From: Pelagophyceae sp. CCMP2097
Lineage: Eukaryota; Sar; Pelagophyceae
Direction: 5' to 3'
DNA: 51,462 nucleotides
Assembly: GCA_026770575.1 (NCBI GenBank)
Contig: MU657433.1
Location: 1-51,462 of the forward strand
Shown: piece by piece, positions 31,698 through 42,880 of the stretch
How positions within the stretch are numbered: the first letter of the stretch is position 1
Layout of the letters: the number at the start of each line of letters is the position of its first letter
The notes under the pieces: model-generated
Told to the model about the DNA's origin: nothing
Databases searched by the model: none
What the model saw: the letters and a program-made list of their open reading frames with translations, nothing else
Position numbers and translations under genes: made by a program

Positions 31698-33137
31698 AAT
31701 ATTAATGTCAATAAGAGGGCTTTTTGGATTTAATAAATTCTTTAAACGACGCGCGATGGGAAGTGATGAGAAGCGGACAGTTAGGGCGGGATTCGATTCA
31801 ACGCACGAGTTAAGGCGCATCTGACCCGGAACTGTTCAAGTCCAGGCACTTTTTATCACTCGCCAAAATATATCTGTGTCGGGCAGGTTAGGGCCGATGG
31901 AGGGCGCAAATCGAAAACCCTTTTGAGGCCCCATCCATGAGGACCATGACCGCGCGTGGCCAATTTCCTAGATGATTCCGGCTGAGGGGAAGGAGAACGG
32001 GCGTGTCTAAAATTGACTGTTTTTGTATGGAGTCCCATTTGCAAACGCGTCGTGGGAAGTGGACAATTCCGGCGCGGATCGACGCAGCATATGGTGAGCG
32101 ACCGCCCTGCCCTAAAACTGTCCACTTCCCGGGCAGGAATGCAAAGTTCTCACGCTGCCAAGCAACCAACTTTGCCGATCCAATGTATACGATAGAGGCG
32201 TGCGCTTCGAAAACCCTTGTGCATGCCTATCAACGAGGGCCCCAACCGCGCGTGGCCAGACTCCTAGCCGATTCTGACGGCAGCGCGAGGAGCGCGGGCG
32301 TGCCCAATGTGGACTGTCCCGGGACCCGCAAGAAGAAAGGAGAGAGAGAAGGGGATAGTAAAAAAGTAGACACACACCACTTTCGGTCCGTTCAACGGAT
32401 TGATTATGGCAGCCCAGCGTTAAGCAAGGCCCCTGACAGTCAGGCAGTTGCGGACCTAGACTCGGTGGCAGGCGCGCTCGGCCAGCTCCGCGCGGCAAGC
32501 GCTGGCAGAACAGTCGCGTAGAGTGCGAATCCAAAGGGCTGGCCCAGTCTACGTGCTCGGATGCGACGCAGGCGGCGTGGGCGACGTTTTGGCAGTGGAA
32601 GCAGGCGACGCCGCCGGTGAGGAGCGCGAGCTTGCAGCAAAAGACGCAGACGTGGCGGGGGAGGCGATGGCGACCAGGCCACAGCGGTCACGCGCAACCG
32701 CACCCCTGCTCTGCACTCCAGTGCAAGCGCCGCGCTTGGGGACATTGAGATGACGACGGTGCGACGGCGCAAAGATCAGCCGCAAAATATCTTGCGTTTT
32801 GTGCGGCCGTAGGTCTGGCGCGCCCGTTCCGGCTGGCATCTGTATGGGCCACGAGGAGACGGACCTCTATCTCGAACGGAACGGGCAGGCCCACTGGAGA
32901 AGCCACTCTTCGAGAAAAAAACAGAGGATCCTTTTTAGAAATGTATTACAAGAGCGCGCCGGAGGCACACGGAGGACCCGACTTCGAGCGAAGGATACAG
33001 GCAAATCCCATTGCAATGCCCGCGTAGGAATTCCTAAATAATTAAAATTATTTAACTAATCGCCGAATTTTGCGGCCGACCAGATTCGAACCTGTGACCA
33101 AAAACTTCTTCTATGATGATTCCAATGAGGCTCCTCA
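31698..33137. other. Intergenic with imperfect inverted repeats
   Basis: No gene is supported. TGGGAAGTGGACAATT near 32051 is inverted as ACTGTCCACTTCCC near 32118, and the flanks pair further. A box-B-like site (minus, CAGGTTCGAATCTGG) lies near 33083-33097. Composition shifts towards AT outside 32240-32900. Confidence 0.4.
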
Positions 33138-33574
33138 GTCGATTTTAGATCAGCTTCATGGTCCGTTAAGGTTTTGTCTGATACGTTTTCGTTTGTATGT
33201 TCAATGTAATAGATGAAAATTCGAAAATGTAGCGACACTTTACCTCGCCAAAGTCATCATACCGATTTTTGCGTTGTTCCAGAGAGCTGACGACGAAGAG
33301 ACTTAGTCACACGGGTGCGGAATCAGACGCTGCACCCCCCTGTCTCGGTGGCAGGGTCCTCAGCTCCCTTGGGGATACTTCAATATTTTGACGCACCAAA
33401 TTTTGAAATATTTTCCAGAGGGCGTTAGGCGCTCCTTTCAAGTCACTTGACATGCGAGTCAAATGGGCATGTCAAGTGACTTGAAAGGAGCGCCTAACGC
33501 CCTCTGGAAAATATTTCAAAATTTGCGCGTCATCTTACGGAAGAAAGAGACCCTGACGATGATCTAAAATGGAC
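33138..33574. mobile_element. TIR/foldback element GTCGATTTTAGATCAGCTTC, copy 1
   Basis: The ends are GTCGATTTTAGATCAGCTTC and a decayed inverse (ATGATCTAAAATGGAC). Inside it, 33401-33521 is a near-perfect hairpin with 55-bp arms (TTTTGAAATATTTTCCAGAG ... inverse) and an 11-nt loop. The homologous element at 42881-43444 has perfect ends and an insertion in the loop. Confidence 0.7.
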
Positions 33575-34622
33575 TGTCCTGCTCGACCTCCATTCCCAAT
33601 TTTAGCGATCGCGCCAACCACCAATCGCTGAATCGGCCGAGTTGCTGCCCTTTCCTCCCCAAAGGTGGAACCTCACGGATTTACCCGTGGACAGACGGAC
33701 AGAAGGACAGAAGGACAGATGGACAGACAAAATTGCCACTGGTAATCCTTCAATCAAAGGACCCGAAGGGCCCTTGCCGTAAACTGACGTTGATTAAACG
33801 GCAAGGACCCTTCGGGTCCTCAATCAAGGGCGGCCCTAATTTCGCCCCGTCCTATTTTCGGACCCTCATGTAATTAATAAAACTATGGGAAGGAGGCCCC
33901 TCCAAAAGTGGTGAAGATATGCGCCAGAAGCACGGTCGAAATGTATGATGGGATCGTGCAATCAGATCTTGAATCCGACGACGCATGCCGGAGCGCGGCG
34001 CATTTCCAGAAAACTTCTAACCTTCCGGACGAAAACAAACGGGATTTTACTCAATATTTTACTTTTCGATGCCTGCTTCTGACCTTAAAATACCACCCAA
34101 TACCATCACAATACCACCACGATACCTCGACAGTAAGGTTTTACCGGGGCGAAGTTCCGAACATACCCCAAAAGTTGAAACTTTGGGCCCTTGGCGTGCA
34201 GCCAAATGGGCGATTGTGAACCATAGGTTGATGCATGATATCCATGCGACCTATAGCTTGAACCAAACCTATTCCGTTCATCCTCTGGAGGGTTGTGGAC
34301 CGCGCTACGCAAAAAAAACAAAGCAGATTTTTGGGGCGAAATAAGGACTGCCCTGGATATACCACAATTAAGCCAATGGGCTCAGCCCAACCAGCGATTA
34401 ATCTCCAAACCTCATTCTAAGGCGATAGCATACTCGATTCGTGGTCTTCGCCCCAAGATGCCCCGGCGCACGAAGCATCGCTGCCAAACTCGGAATTGAG
34501 AAATCTTCGTGTATTCTCTCAATAAGAGTTGATTTAAATTTCGCGTTGACCACCCAAAAAATATCCGTTTTCGAACATTTCCCAGGTTTTCTGAGATCAA
34601 CCGGAAATCAAATGGGCGTATT
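33575..34622. other. Intergenic; microsatellite and inverted repeat
   Basis: A GGACAGA-type microsatellite occupies about 33691-33729. From 33748 to 33827 TCAATCAAAGGACCCGAAGG is inverted as CCTTCGGGTCCTCAATCA, about 30-bp arms. No gene is supported in the rest. Confidence 0.5.
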
Positions 34623-34880
34623 TTCTTTAACAAAATAAGTCGTTAAAGAATAGGGGGGGGTAAGTTTACACTTTTCGAATGTTCTTCGAATTTCTCGGAC
34701 CACATTTTCGCCCGCGGCGTCGGAACGCGCGGTCGGGTCGTAAATGCCTGAGATGGATCCTCAAGTGGTCTCCGTCCAGTCCCAGCGCCCCCCCCAATCA
34801 CCCCGATCCGACATGGGCGTCCGACTTTCCCCAAACATTTTGAGCACCACCTCCATTTGGCGACTTGGTTTGTTAAAGAA
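34623..34880. mobile_element. CTCTTTAAC TIR family, copy with diverged ends
   Basis: The ends are TTCTTTAACAAAATAAGTCG and CGACTTGGTTTGTTAAAGAA. The interior aligns with 17244-17517, including a C-run before CCCGATCCGACATGGGCGTCC. 258 bp. Confidence 0.65.
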
Positions 34881-36460
34881 TTCTGGATAATTTTTGGTAA
34901 TTGGGGGTGCATATTATACAGGTTCGCTTTTTCTGAAACTTGTTCAGAACTCGTTCAGAAAACGCAAATTTACATTTCTGAACATTGAACTCGGGGTTTG
35001 GAACAAGTTCAAAACAGTTCTGAACTGAGAAAACCCGCAAATATAGCTGCCTCAATTGTGGTTCGAAATGTCGCCGGCGGGGTTTGAAGCCGCTCACCTA
35101 GATTTCGGTGGGTCGCGACCGCAATCTTCAAAATGAAGTCGTTAAAATCCTGCCGCCTCTGGGGATTGAACACGCGCTCGTCTTTTTTAAGGTCGTCAGC
35201 GAGGCAAACGCCTTAACTCAGAGTTCCGAACTAGTTCTGAACAGTTCAGAAAAAGTGAACCTGTATATTGGCATTTTTTTTTCGATGTACTTCGATTCTG
35301 GGTAAAATTGAAGTTTGGCGAGTACTTCCATCGCGCGAGGCGCGTTCGTCGTACTGCATATTCGATTATTATTATTATTTAAATGATTTGGAAATTGCCC
35401 CAGGCCTTTTGGTTTCGGCACTGAGTAGGGGGTGACACTGACACTGAGCTCACCACTCAAACAAAGTAGCTGAAAGACCGGACACTTTATGTCAAGTTAA
35501 ACGTAGCCGGTTCGACGGGTGGGACCATCGACACCCCGCCAGCTCTTTGCTAGATGGTATGGGGCGACGCCCGACGCCCTTTGTCCAAATATCAGCGGGG
35601 TATAAATTCCAGGGGCCTCACATCGCCGGGCCGGGATATGACCTTGCAATTGGGGGAGGCTACCAGAGGTCAAAATAATTTGATCACGGTGCGGATATTA
35701 CTAGCAAGGGCAAAGTTAGGGTGGTCTCTGCGAAGTTGCGTTTTATAAGATGATTACTTTGGGCGCTTTGGGGCGCGGCTCCGAAGGCGTTTAGGGCCGA
35801 TCCGGGTTAAGTTAGGGTCGGGTTAATGTTTCTCGAGCGCAGCGAGCCAGAACAACTCGCCGTCGGGGCCGCGCCCAAAGCACGTGGAAGTGACCATCTT
35901 AATAATCGCAACTTCGCAGAGACCGCCATAACTTCGCCCCTACTTTACTTATAACACCGACCATCACCTTAAAAAGGCTTGGCTTCCCCCCTGGACTCCC
36001 CGTCTATATGACCGTGCTCGTCGTCTCCACGCCACGCCTAGGTGCGCTTACTCGGAGCGCGGCGTCCTTTGCCCTTGGAAACCGTTCGGTCTCTGTGGCT
36101 CCTTGTTTGACTCTGCTCGTCCGCGCCCTGCTCGTCCACGACACGCGTCGCGTAAGCCTTCCCCCTGGACTCCCCAACTCCGGGTAAATGCCAGGTAAAG
36201 TATCATCCCCGGAGTAGAATTCGGGCGTGGAACCAATACCGGGGGGCGTGCTGTTCCAGGACGCGCTTTGGTGACCCACTTGTTGCGGGTCCCCTCGTAT
36301 TCGACCCGCGCACGTATCCGCCGCCACAAACGCCGAGACGCCGGCCCGAGGATGCTAAAATCGAATACTAAAGACACTCTCGAGAGGGCTCCGTTCGACC
36401 GCGGCGGGCCCCGCGGAGTCCATTGCGTTGCCGGGCAACGTTGATAGGGCGGTGCGCGCC
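34881..36460. other. Intergenic, repeats only
   Basis: TTCAGAAC-type short repeats lie at 34925-35020 and 35220-35250. The text around 35700-35760 and 35885-35935 is partly inverted (GTCTCTGCGAAGTTGCG against CGCAACTTCGCAGAGAC). The CTCGTCCACGACACGCGTCG motif with its longer preceding block is at 36075-36165. No gene is supported. Confidence 0.45.
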
Positions 36461-36972
36461 TCATCGAGGCTTGGCGGCCTCTTCGCTTTTGGCGGCGGCT
36501 GCGGCGTCGGCCGCATCTTTCTCTGCTTTGTCTGCTTTGCGGTCGTCCAAAATCTTGTTGACACAATCGTGAAACGCCTCGAAGAGGTCGGAGCACGGGT
36601 CCTCCTCGTCGCCTAAAGGACGCCACTCTCTGGAGCGGGCCAAACGGCACATGCGAACGCTCCGGAGCGGGCCAAACGGCATATGCGAACGCCGCGACGC
36701 ACCAGAGGCCGTCCCCCATTGGAAGGGCTTACTAGCGAAGCACTTTGTGTACTCGGCGTTGAGCTGCCTAGAAAGCGTCGTTCAGGCGTCTTTAGTGCGC
36801 CCGCCCCAGAGCGCCTTCTTCTTCTTCTTCCGACGCTTCTATTATGCACACCAGTGTCTTCTATTATGCACTCCAGTAAAGCCTCCTTCCGCATCCCGGA
36901 TGCGGCCCGGTCCGGCTGCACGGCCCTGTCGGACGCGGCGCCGCGCTTGCAGTCCGGGAAGGCCTTGTCCAT
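36461..36972 (-). CDS. Small C-x9-C protein, intron structure partly unclear
   Basis: The last exon is clear: after acceptor CCTTTAG it reads ASDEEDPCSDLFEAFHDC, then VNKILDDRKADKAEKDAAD and a short Ala/Lys/Glu tail to the stop at 36461. C-SDLFEAFHD-C is a C-x9-C helix, the hallmark of mitochondrial intermembrane-space proteins. The pattern C-x9-C followed by xxxLDxR recalls COA5/Pet191. An upstream exon, QLNAEYTKCFA, joins in phase through a GTAAGC intron, and the likely start is MDKAFPDCKRGAASD at ATG 36972. Between them the frame KKKKKALWGGRTKDA runs into a TGA, so an intron is missing from my model or the base is wrong. The gene is divergent from NUP50, with 105 bp between start codons. 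Confidence 0.55.
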
Positions 36973-37077
36973 GGCGCCGCGCCGCGTAAGCCGCGGCGTC
37001 ACACGCGAGATTCTTCTCCGAAAAGCTCAACGGACGCCAGACTCGGCGACCGCGGCGGACGAGACGGCGCGTGTGTG
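36973..37077. promoter_or_regulatory. Putative bidirectional promoter
   Basis: The 105 bp between the start codons of the C-x9-C gene and NUP50 must hold both 5' ends. I see no TATA box. Confidence 0.45.
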
Positions 37078-38521
37078 ATGAGCGCGAAGCGCGGCAACCC
37101 GCACGCGCAGCAGCGGCGCGAGGAGGCCGAGGACGCCGAGGATGGCGAGGGCGAGGCGGCGGGGAGCTGGAGCAAGGCATCTGCTGAAGTCATCTCGCAG
37201 AGGCGCATCGTGAAAGTCTCAGGTGGCAGCGCACGAAAGGCGTGAGTTGCATGACCCCGGCCAGACACCCATCGTACCCGCAGAGTGCATATCTAGGAGC
37301 GCCCCCGCTGCCAACCCGTTCGCGAACGCGTCCTTTGGCGCCGCTCAGCCGTGCGTCGATCCATGCGCTTCGCCCCGACGAAACCTCTCTCCCGTAGGGC
37401 CGCCAACCCCTTTGCAAACGTCTCGCTGCCGTCGGCCGCCACCAGGTGCGTCCTCCTGCCTGCGACGAATACCTTTTCACGCACTACATTGTAGCGCGAA
37501 CCCGTTTGGCGGCTTTGGCGCCGCGCCGGCCGCCGCGCCGTCGGGCTTCGGCGGGGCCGCGTCGTTTGGCGCCGCGTCGTCCTTTGGCGGCGCCGCAGCG
37601 TCATCCTTCGGCGGCGCGGCGGCGTCGTCCTTTGGCGGCGCGGCGGCGTCGACCTTTGGCGGCGCGGCGGCGTCGTCCTTTGGCGGCGCGGCGGCGCCGG
37701 CTGCGGCGAAGGACGCGCCGGCCAAGACGTCGACGTCGACCAAGGTCGCGCGGTGTAATGCGGCGTTCCTGCAGTGGCTGCAGCGCCAGACCCAGTCCGC
37801 GCCCAATGCGCCTTGGACACAAGGGATTCAGGACTACCTCGACTACGTAGAACCTCTCCTAGAAAGCGAAGACACCAAAGCGGCAGAGCCGGAAAAGGCG
37901 CCCGCGGCGAAGGCGGCGGCGGCGCCCGCGTCGGCGTTCGGCAGCGCACCCGCGGGCGGCGCCTTCGGCTTCCCCGCGGCGGCGGCGCCGGCGCCGGCGG
38001 CGCCGTTCTCCTTTGCCGCGGCGCCGGCGGCGTCGGCGTCTCCCTTTAGCTTTGCAGCACCGCCGGCACCGGCACCGTTTGCCTTTGGCGGTGCGGTTCC
38101 GGCGGCCAGCGGCGGTGCGGTTCCTGCGGACGACGAGGACGCGATGCCTTTGGAGGCGCGCGAAGCTGTTGCGCGCGGTGACGACGGCGACGAAGTGGTG
38201 AAGTTCGAGTCTCGGTGTGGTATGAAGCGCTACGACAAGGGCGAAGCCGGTTCGGCACCGCAGTGGCGTGACATTGGCAAAGGCCTACTGCGCGTGATGC
38301 AGCACAAGACCACCGGGGCGCGGCGCGTGGTCTGCCGCAACGACGTCGGGAAAGTTGTTTTGAACTTTTCACTCGCTGCAACCATGAAAGTGCAAAAGAC
38401 CAAAGCGGGTTTTGCGGTCACGGCAATGAGCCACGACGGCCCGCAGCAGTACCTCTTGCGCACCAAGGACCCCATCGACGCCGGAACGCTGGCGCCGGCG
38501 CAGTACTTGCAAGAACGCTGA
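37078..38521 (+). CDS. Nup50-type FG nucleoporin with Ran-binding domain
   Basis: Four exons (37078-37241, 37297-37350, 37398-37445, 37495-38521) join to 430 residues. The N terminus, MSAKRGNPHAQQRREEAED and then GSWSKASAEVISQRRIVKV, matches the NUP50 N-terminal domain, which binds importin-alpha. Two micro-exons each encode ANPFAN-type units. FG repeats of the form SSFGGAAA follow (about 90-160), then a conserved helix (NAAFLQWLQRQTQSAPNAPW) and more FG spacers. Residues about 319-428 form a RanBP1-type Ran-binding domain (GDEVVKFESRCGMKRYD, WRDIGKGLLRVM, RRVVCRNDVGKVVLNF). Nup50 sits at the nuclear basket and helps recycle importin-alpha with RanGTP. Three introns are 47-55 nt, with donors GTGAGT, GTGCGT and GTGCGT. 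Confidence 0.9.
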
Positions 38522-40311
38522 GGCCCTTGCCGACCGCATCTCGGCCTAGACGCCCAAGAGGATATCTTATTAAAGCGAAATCGTCGCCCGGGCCACTCCT
38601 GCAGGAGAGTACGGATCCCACGCCTACATAGGGCCCTGGAGGCGCTCTTCAAGCGAGGCTAGGTCGGTGGAAGCAATAGGCCAATAGGATATCTCAGGAG
38701 CAAGGGCGGGTTCGGGTTTGCCCTTCAACCCGCGGGTCGGGTTTTCCTGGTTTGTGCGCGTCGGCCGACCCGTCTTTGAGTGGGTCCGACTGTGGCCCAG
38801 ACCCGAACCCGGCCCGAGAAGACGGGTTTGGTCGCAAACCCGCGACCCGAGGGTTAAGCACAAATTGCTCTCCGGACGGGCCCCTCCAAGGCCTCTCTGG
38901 CGGTCAAAGCCTCTGCACGGTCAGTTGCAAGGCCTCTTTGAAGGGCCCTATCAAGCCTTCACGCAGGGTTCCTTGCCAAGGCGCGTGTTCGGGCCCTTGC
39001 GGGGTCCCTTCGCAGTTCCTCGCACGGGATGCCATATGGTTTGATAGAGGGCCCGTCCAAGCGACTATCCGAGGGCCCGTCCAGGGGATGTCGCAAAGAG
39101 GCTGCAGTCGAGGGGCCGAGTGATCGTCCAATGGACCGTCGAGGGGCCACTTTGAGGGTCACAGAGGGCCCGTCGAGGAACCGTCCAAGGAACTGTCCAA
39201 AGGGACCGTGCAAGGGACCGCCCAAGCGACCATCCGAGGGACCGTCCAAGCGACCTTCCGAGGGCCCGTCGGAAGGATCGCCCATAGGGACGCAGAGGGG
39301 CCGCAGCCGAGCGACCGCCCAAGGGACTGTCCGAGGTACCCTACACGGGACTGCCGCAAAGGGACCGACGGGGGACCGTCCAAGGGATCGGTCAAAGGGA
39401 CCGTCGAAAGGACCTTCGAAAGGACCGTCCACCGTCCGAGGGACCGTCAACGGAAACGTCGCAGAGGACCCGTCGAGGGCCCGTCGAGAGATAGCTCAAG
39501 GAACCGCCCAAGGAACTGTCCAAAAGGACTGTCCAAAGGCCCGCACAAGGGACCGTCGCAGGTTCCGTCCGAGAGTCCGCCCGCGGGACGTCGCAGAGGG
39601 GCCCGGTCGAGCGGCCGTCCAAACGACCGTCCCATGGACCGCCAAAGGGACCATCACAGAGGGATCGTCGAGGGACCATCCAAGCGACCGTCCGAGGGAC
39701 CGTCCGAGAAACCGTCCGAGCGACTGTCCAGGGGGCGTCTCGGAGGGGCCGCAGTCGAAGAGACTGCCGAAAGGAACGTCCAAGGGACCGTAGAGAAACC
39801 ATCGTTCAAAGCGACCGTCTCAGAGGGCCCGTCGAAGAACCCTCAAAGGAACTGACCAAAGGAAGTGTCCAAGGGACCGCCCAAGCGACCGTCCGCCGAA
39901 AGACCGTCCTTTGGCGGAAGCAGGGGCGGGTTCGGGTTTGCCCTGAAGACCTGCGGGCTTGCCGGATTTGCGCGTTTTGGTCGACCCGTATACCAGCGGG
40001 TTTGGCCGTGGGCCGAACCCGAACCCGGCCCGAGAAGACGGGTTTGGTCGCTTGACAAACCCGCGACCCGAAGGTGTGGCACAAACCCGACCCGACCCGA
40101 ATACACCGTCCCTGCGGGGATAGGAATTCCTATCTAGCTATATCCCCGAAACATTGAGAATCCGAAACTCCGTGCGAGAGAAGGCGACGTACGTCGAGCC
40201 TCGGCGCCAGCTTTCGACGCCTATAGGAGGCGCCCGTGCCTTGGACGCGCCTTGAAAGGCGCACGCTCCCCGCCTCCGGTCCCCTCTGCACCGTGACCGG
40301 GCCTGTGTCGT
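38522..40311. repeat. GGGTCGGGTT element copies and CCGTCC/GAGGG array
   Basis: Two copies of an element (38700-38870 and 39920-40115) share CGGCCCGAGAAGACGGGTTT and CAAACCCGCGACCCGA. The relative at 23850-23990 is shorter. Between them, about 38880-39870 is a degenerate array of GAGGGACCGTCCAAG-like units, 15-17 bp. It yields long Arg/Gly/Pro or Asp/Gly/Pro/Ser frames on both strands. No gene is supported. Confidence 0.7.
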
Positions 40312-40718
40312 ATGACTGCCATGCTTACCACAGAGGTACGTCGCTCCTTCGGACCGGGAGCGGGCGCTTCGGCCCCCGCCGCGCCGCCGAAGCCAACCTT
40401 TGATAGAGCCCGACGACGTGGATGTCATCGGCATGCCTACTAGGAATTCCTATAGTGAAACCCTACTAGGCATGTCGAGAGATCGGTTCGAGCGTCGGTT
40501 TATCGCTTCGCTACCTCTGCGCTTCCGAGCACGGCGCCGCCATCCTTGCCGCCGCAGCCTCGTCGCTCGCCGCGGCCGCCGCGGCCTGCATTGCGCCCGG
40601 GCTGAGGCCCGCTACCTCTTCCGCAGCGTGCCTCGCAGCTGCGTGCCTCGGCTCGACGCTCGCCCTCTACTTCGCCGCCATCTGGCAATCCGGCGAATTC
40701 CAAGCGCAAGGAGAATGA
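40312..40718 (+). CDS. Possible small two-TM protein, two exons
   Basis: ATG 40312 opens MTAMLTTE with a good donor GAG|GTACGT at 40336. After acceptor CCTACTAG at 40469 the reading continues in phase as ACREIGSSVGLSLRYLCASE, two Ala-rich hydrophobic stretches (AAILAAAASSLAAAAAAC and CLAAACLGSTLALYFAAIWQ), then SGEFQAQGE and a stop at 40718, 90 residues in all. The stretches could be two membrane helices. No family is recognised. GC-rich Ala runs can arise by chance, so this is tentative. Confidence 0.35.
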
Positions 40719-41103
40719 ACGACCAACGCCGAAAAGGTCGCACTCCGCCTCCTGGAAGGTTCGAGGCGTACTTAAACCGATGGTCAGGCTTTCCTGCGTT
40801 TGCCGCAAAGGCCGGCTGTGGGGCACGTTTGAAGGCGTCCGTGAACGAAAGGAAATCTTGCCCCGGTCCGCCGCCGGCGCTCCCGGTCCGCCGCCGGCGC
40901 GGCGGCCGTCGCGTCGGGGCGGCCGTTTCGGCGTCGGCGGCGGCCGTTTCGGCGTCGGCGGCGGCCGTCGCGGCGGCGTCGGCGGCCGTAGCGGTGCAAC
41001 GGACTCGTGCGGCGAGCATGACGACGGCGCAGCCGAGGCCGTCGTGGAGGGCGCACGTGGCCGGTGCGGACAAAGTCGCCAACCGTAGTCCAGCGGCAGC
41101 ATC
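40719..41103. other. GC-rich stretch, coding status unclear
   Basis: Both strands are open through 40860-41000 because of GCGGCGTCGGCGGCCGT-type repeats. The minus frame from ATG 41172 (MQESPGGSIDDTEGEGLVPA) is protein-like at its start but dissolves into the repeat. I could not decide between a small gene and artefact. Confidence 0.3.
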
Positions 41104-41580
41104 ATGTTTGTTGGCCGGAACCAGGCCCTCACCCTCGGTATCGTCAATGGATCCGCCGGGACTCTCCTGCACGTCATCTATAAAAAGGGGCTCGCTCCCG
41201 CATTGCCTGTTGGTTCAATTGGAAGACGGGGGGTATTACGGTCGTTCTATTGATTGAGTTAGGACCAAACCGCGAGGTCCCTTCTATGAAAAGGCGGTAG
41301 CCGCTCTCAATCCCGATGGGCCTAGGCGCCTTCGGCATAGACTTGGGACTTGGGCTGACAATCTGCGACTCGTTCTCTTTTGAAACGAGTTGCGTGCGTC
41401 GTCCAAGTTGATCTCACTTGCGAATCGTACAAGTTTGACGGCAAGTATTGTACGGTTTCCAAGCGGCTTTGGCTTGAGCGCTCATAATCGACAAGTTACA
41501 AGGTACAAGGTTTCACAAACGCCAAATTGGTCCGATCGTCGTTTGCGATCGGCGTTTCCGGCGCGTGGCCTTTTGAAACT
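41104..41580 (+). pseudogene. Decayed PIF1-like helicase fragment
   Basis: The frame at 41104 reads MFVGRNQALTLGIVNGSAGT and then LLHVIYKKG. This matches the late PIF1/RecD2-like helicase strand of the type (v.l.RN...LGlvNG..Gtv..i.y). It shifts frame into LLVQLEDGGYYGRS. After frameshifts and stops, IIDKLQGTRFHKRQIG and a parallel frame (YKVQG) occupy the place of the C-terminal HKxQG motif. PIF1-like helicases are chromosomal DNA helicases and also parts of Helitrons and other large elements. Only the C-terminal third is recognisable and no single frame is intact, so this is a relic. Confidence 0.45.
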
Positions 41581-42110
41581 GCGCATGACATTGCATGGAT
41601 CACGCCAATTCGGTAATGAATGCGCTTTGGAAAACCCGATCCGTCACAGGGACCTCTGTGAAGATAGGAACGGCCTCTCCTGGGCACCGGGTTCGCATCG
41701 GACCTGTCGAGAAAACGCATCACAACTGTTTCAGGGCTATAAAAAGTGGATTTCGTTTTTGGCGAACATCGAATGTTCGAATGTGTAAGGACTAAAACCG
41801 TTTTTGGCGGCCTCGGGGTGGCCAAAATAAAATCTCCCTCGAGTTTCTGTTCGGGTAGGGGTCGTGGGCTGGCCTCATGGGACCGCGCATCCTCTTTAAA
41901 GTGTCCTAGGCCTCCCACATGAGCGCCAACTAGGTCAAAAAGTCACATCTCCTAAAGTATGGCAAAAAATTTGGCCCGGCCCAGGCCAGGATGGTAGCAC
42001 TTAGCATAACGAGCATAACTGCTTATAGCGGGGCCAACTTTATTGCCCGCGCCGGCGACTTGCGATGGTTTGAATGTCATTTAGGCGATTTTAGAAGCTT
42101 TCCCGAGGAC
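41581..42110. other. Intergenic, no gene seen
   Basis: Short frames only. Apart from the boundary of the TIR element that follows, no repeat was noted. Confidence 0.4.
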
Positions 42111-42706
42111 CTACAAGATGGTTTCGCCAAGAAACTGATTTTGCATTGCGCGTTTTTTTGGTAAAACTAAAGTGGGCATTGGGCTGAGCTTCCGGCGGCC
42201 GCGCACGCACCCCAAGGAAAAGTCCGCCAGAGCTCTACTTTAACCAAAGAGCGTCTTTTGCAAAAGTTACAGCGATCGAAAGATATAGACACCCTTTTTA
42301 TATAAACACATACCACATAGTTTCTAAAAAACGGCCACTTTTCTTAAAAAGAGAGAAGAAACGGCCCATTTTTTCAAAAATATGGGCCAACTGTAGCTTT
42401 TTGGTGACAGTCCCGGGCTTTTTGGGTCAGGTATTTCGGTGGTTGCTCGACGTAGCCTTCTTACACACGGCCGTACGCGGCCATCGGCGCCGGGTGAACG
42501 AAAATCCGAGGTCTCCTTGGGTGGTAACGGCCCTCGCCAAAGTCGCCAAATCGATTTTCTCAGCCCATATAAGACGTAGGAAAGTTCACCCGGCACGGCT
42601 GGAAGCGTCTCGGCGCGCTGCATGCGACTCCGGTAACTGTACCTCGAAAGACCGTCTCAAATTTGCCCAAAAAATACTTGACTTTCTTGGCGAAACCATC
42701 TTGTAG
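42111..42706. mobile_element. TIR element CTACAAGATGGTTTCGCCAA, copy B
   Basis: The ends CTACAAGATGGTTTCGCCAA(GAAA) and the inverse (TTTC)TTGGCGAAACCATCTTGTAG match perfectly over 24 bp. The 596-bp element aligns in inverse orientation with 5875-6443. No target duplication is evident (GAC left, CGC right) and no transposase frame is present. Confidence 0.75.
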
Positions 42707-42880
42707 CGCCAACATGAAGTATGTAGCCGCATCCTTGTCGCGTGCTCTTGGCGGCTGCACCTTCCTTGGGACACCATGCCTTTATTAGTTGAGGAGCCAA
42801 AATCTCAAGTGCATGGTCAAATCGCGAAAATACGGCCCAAAAAACGAAATCCGCCCACGAAGGAGCTGCGGCATAGGACT

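Noticed and set aside
36750..36830. Selenocysteine (TGA) in the C-x9-C gene
   Set aside because: Some algae use many selenoproteins, but I saw no SECIS-like pattern after the stop. A missed intron or base error is simpler.
39029..39855. Long plus-strand Arg/Gly/Pro frames (up to 254 codons)
   Set aside because: They arise from a 15-17-bp degenerate array that is open in several frames on both strands.
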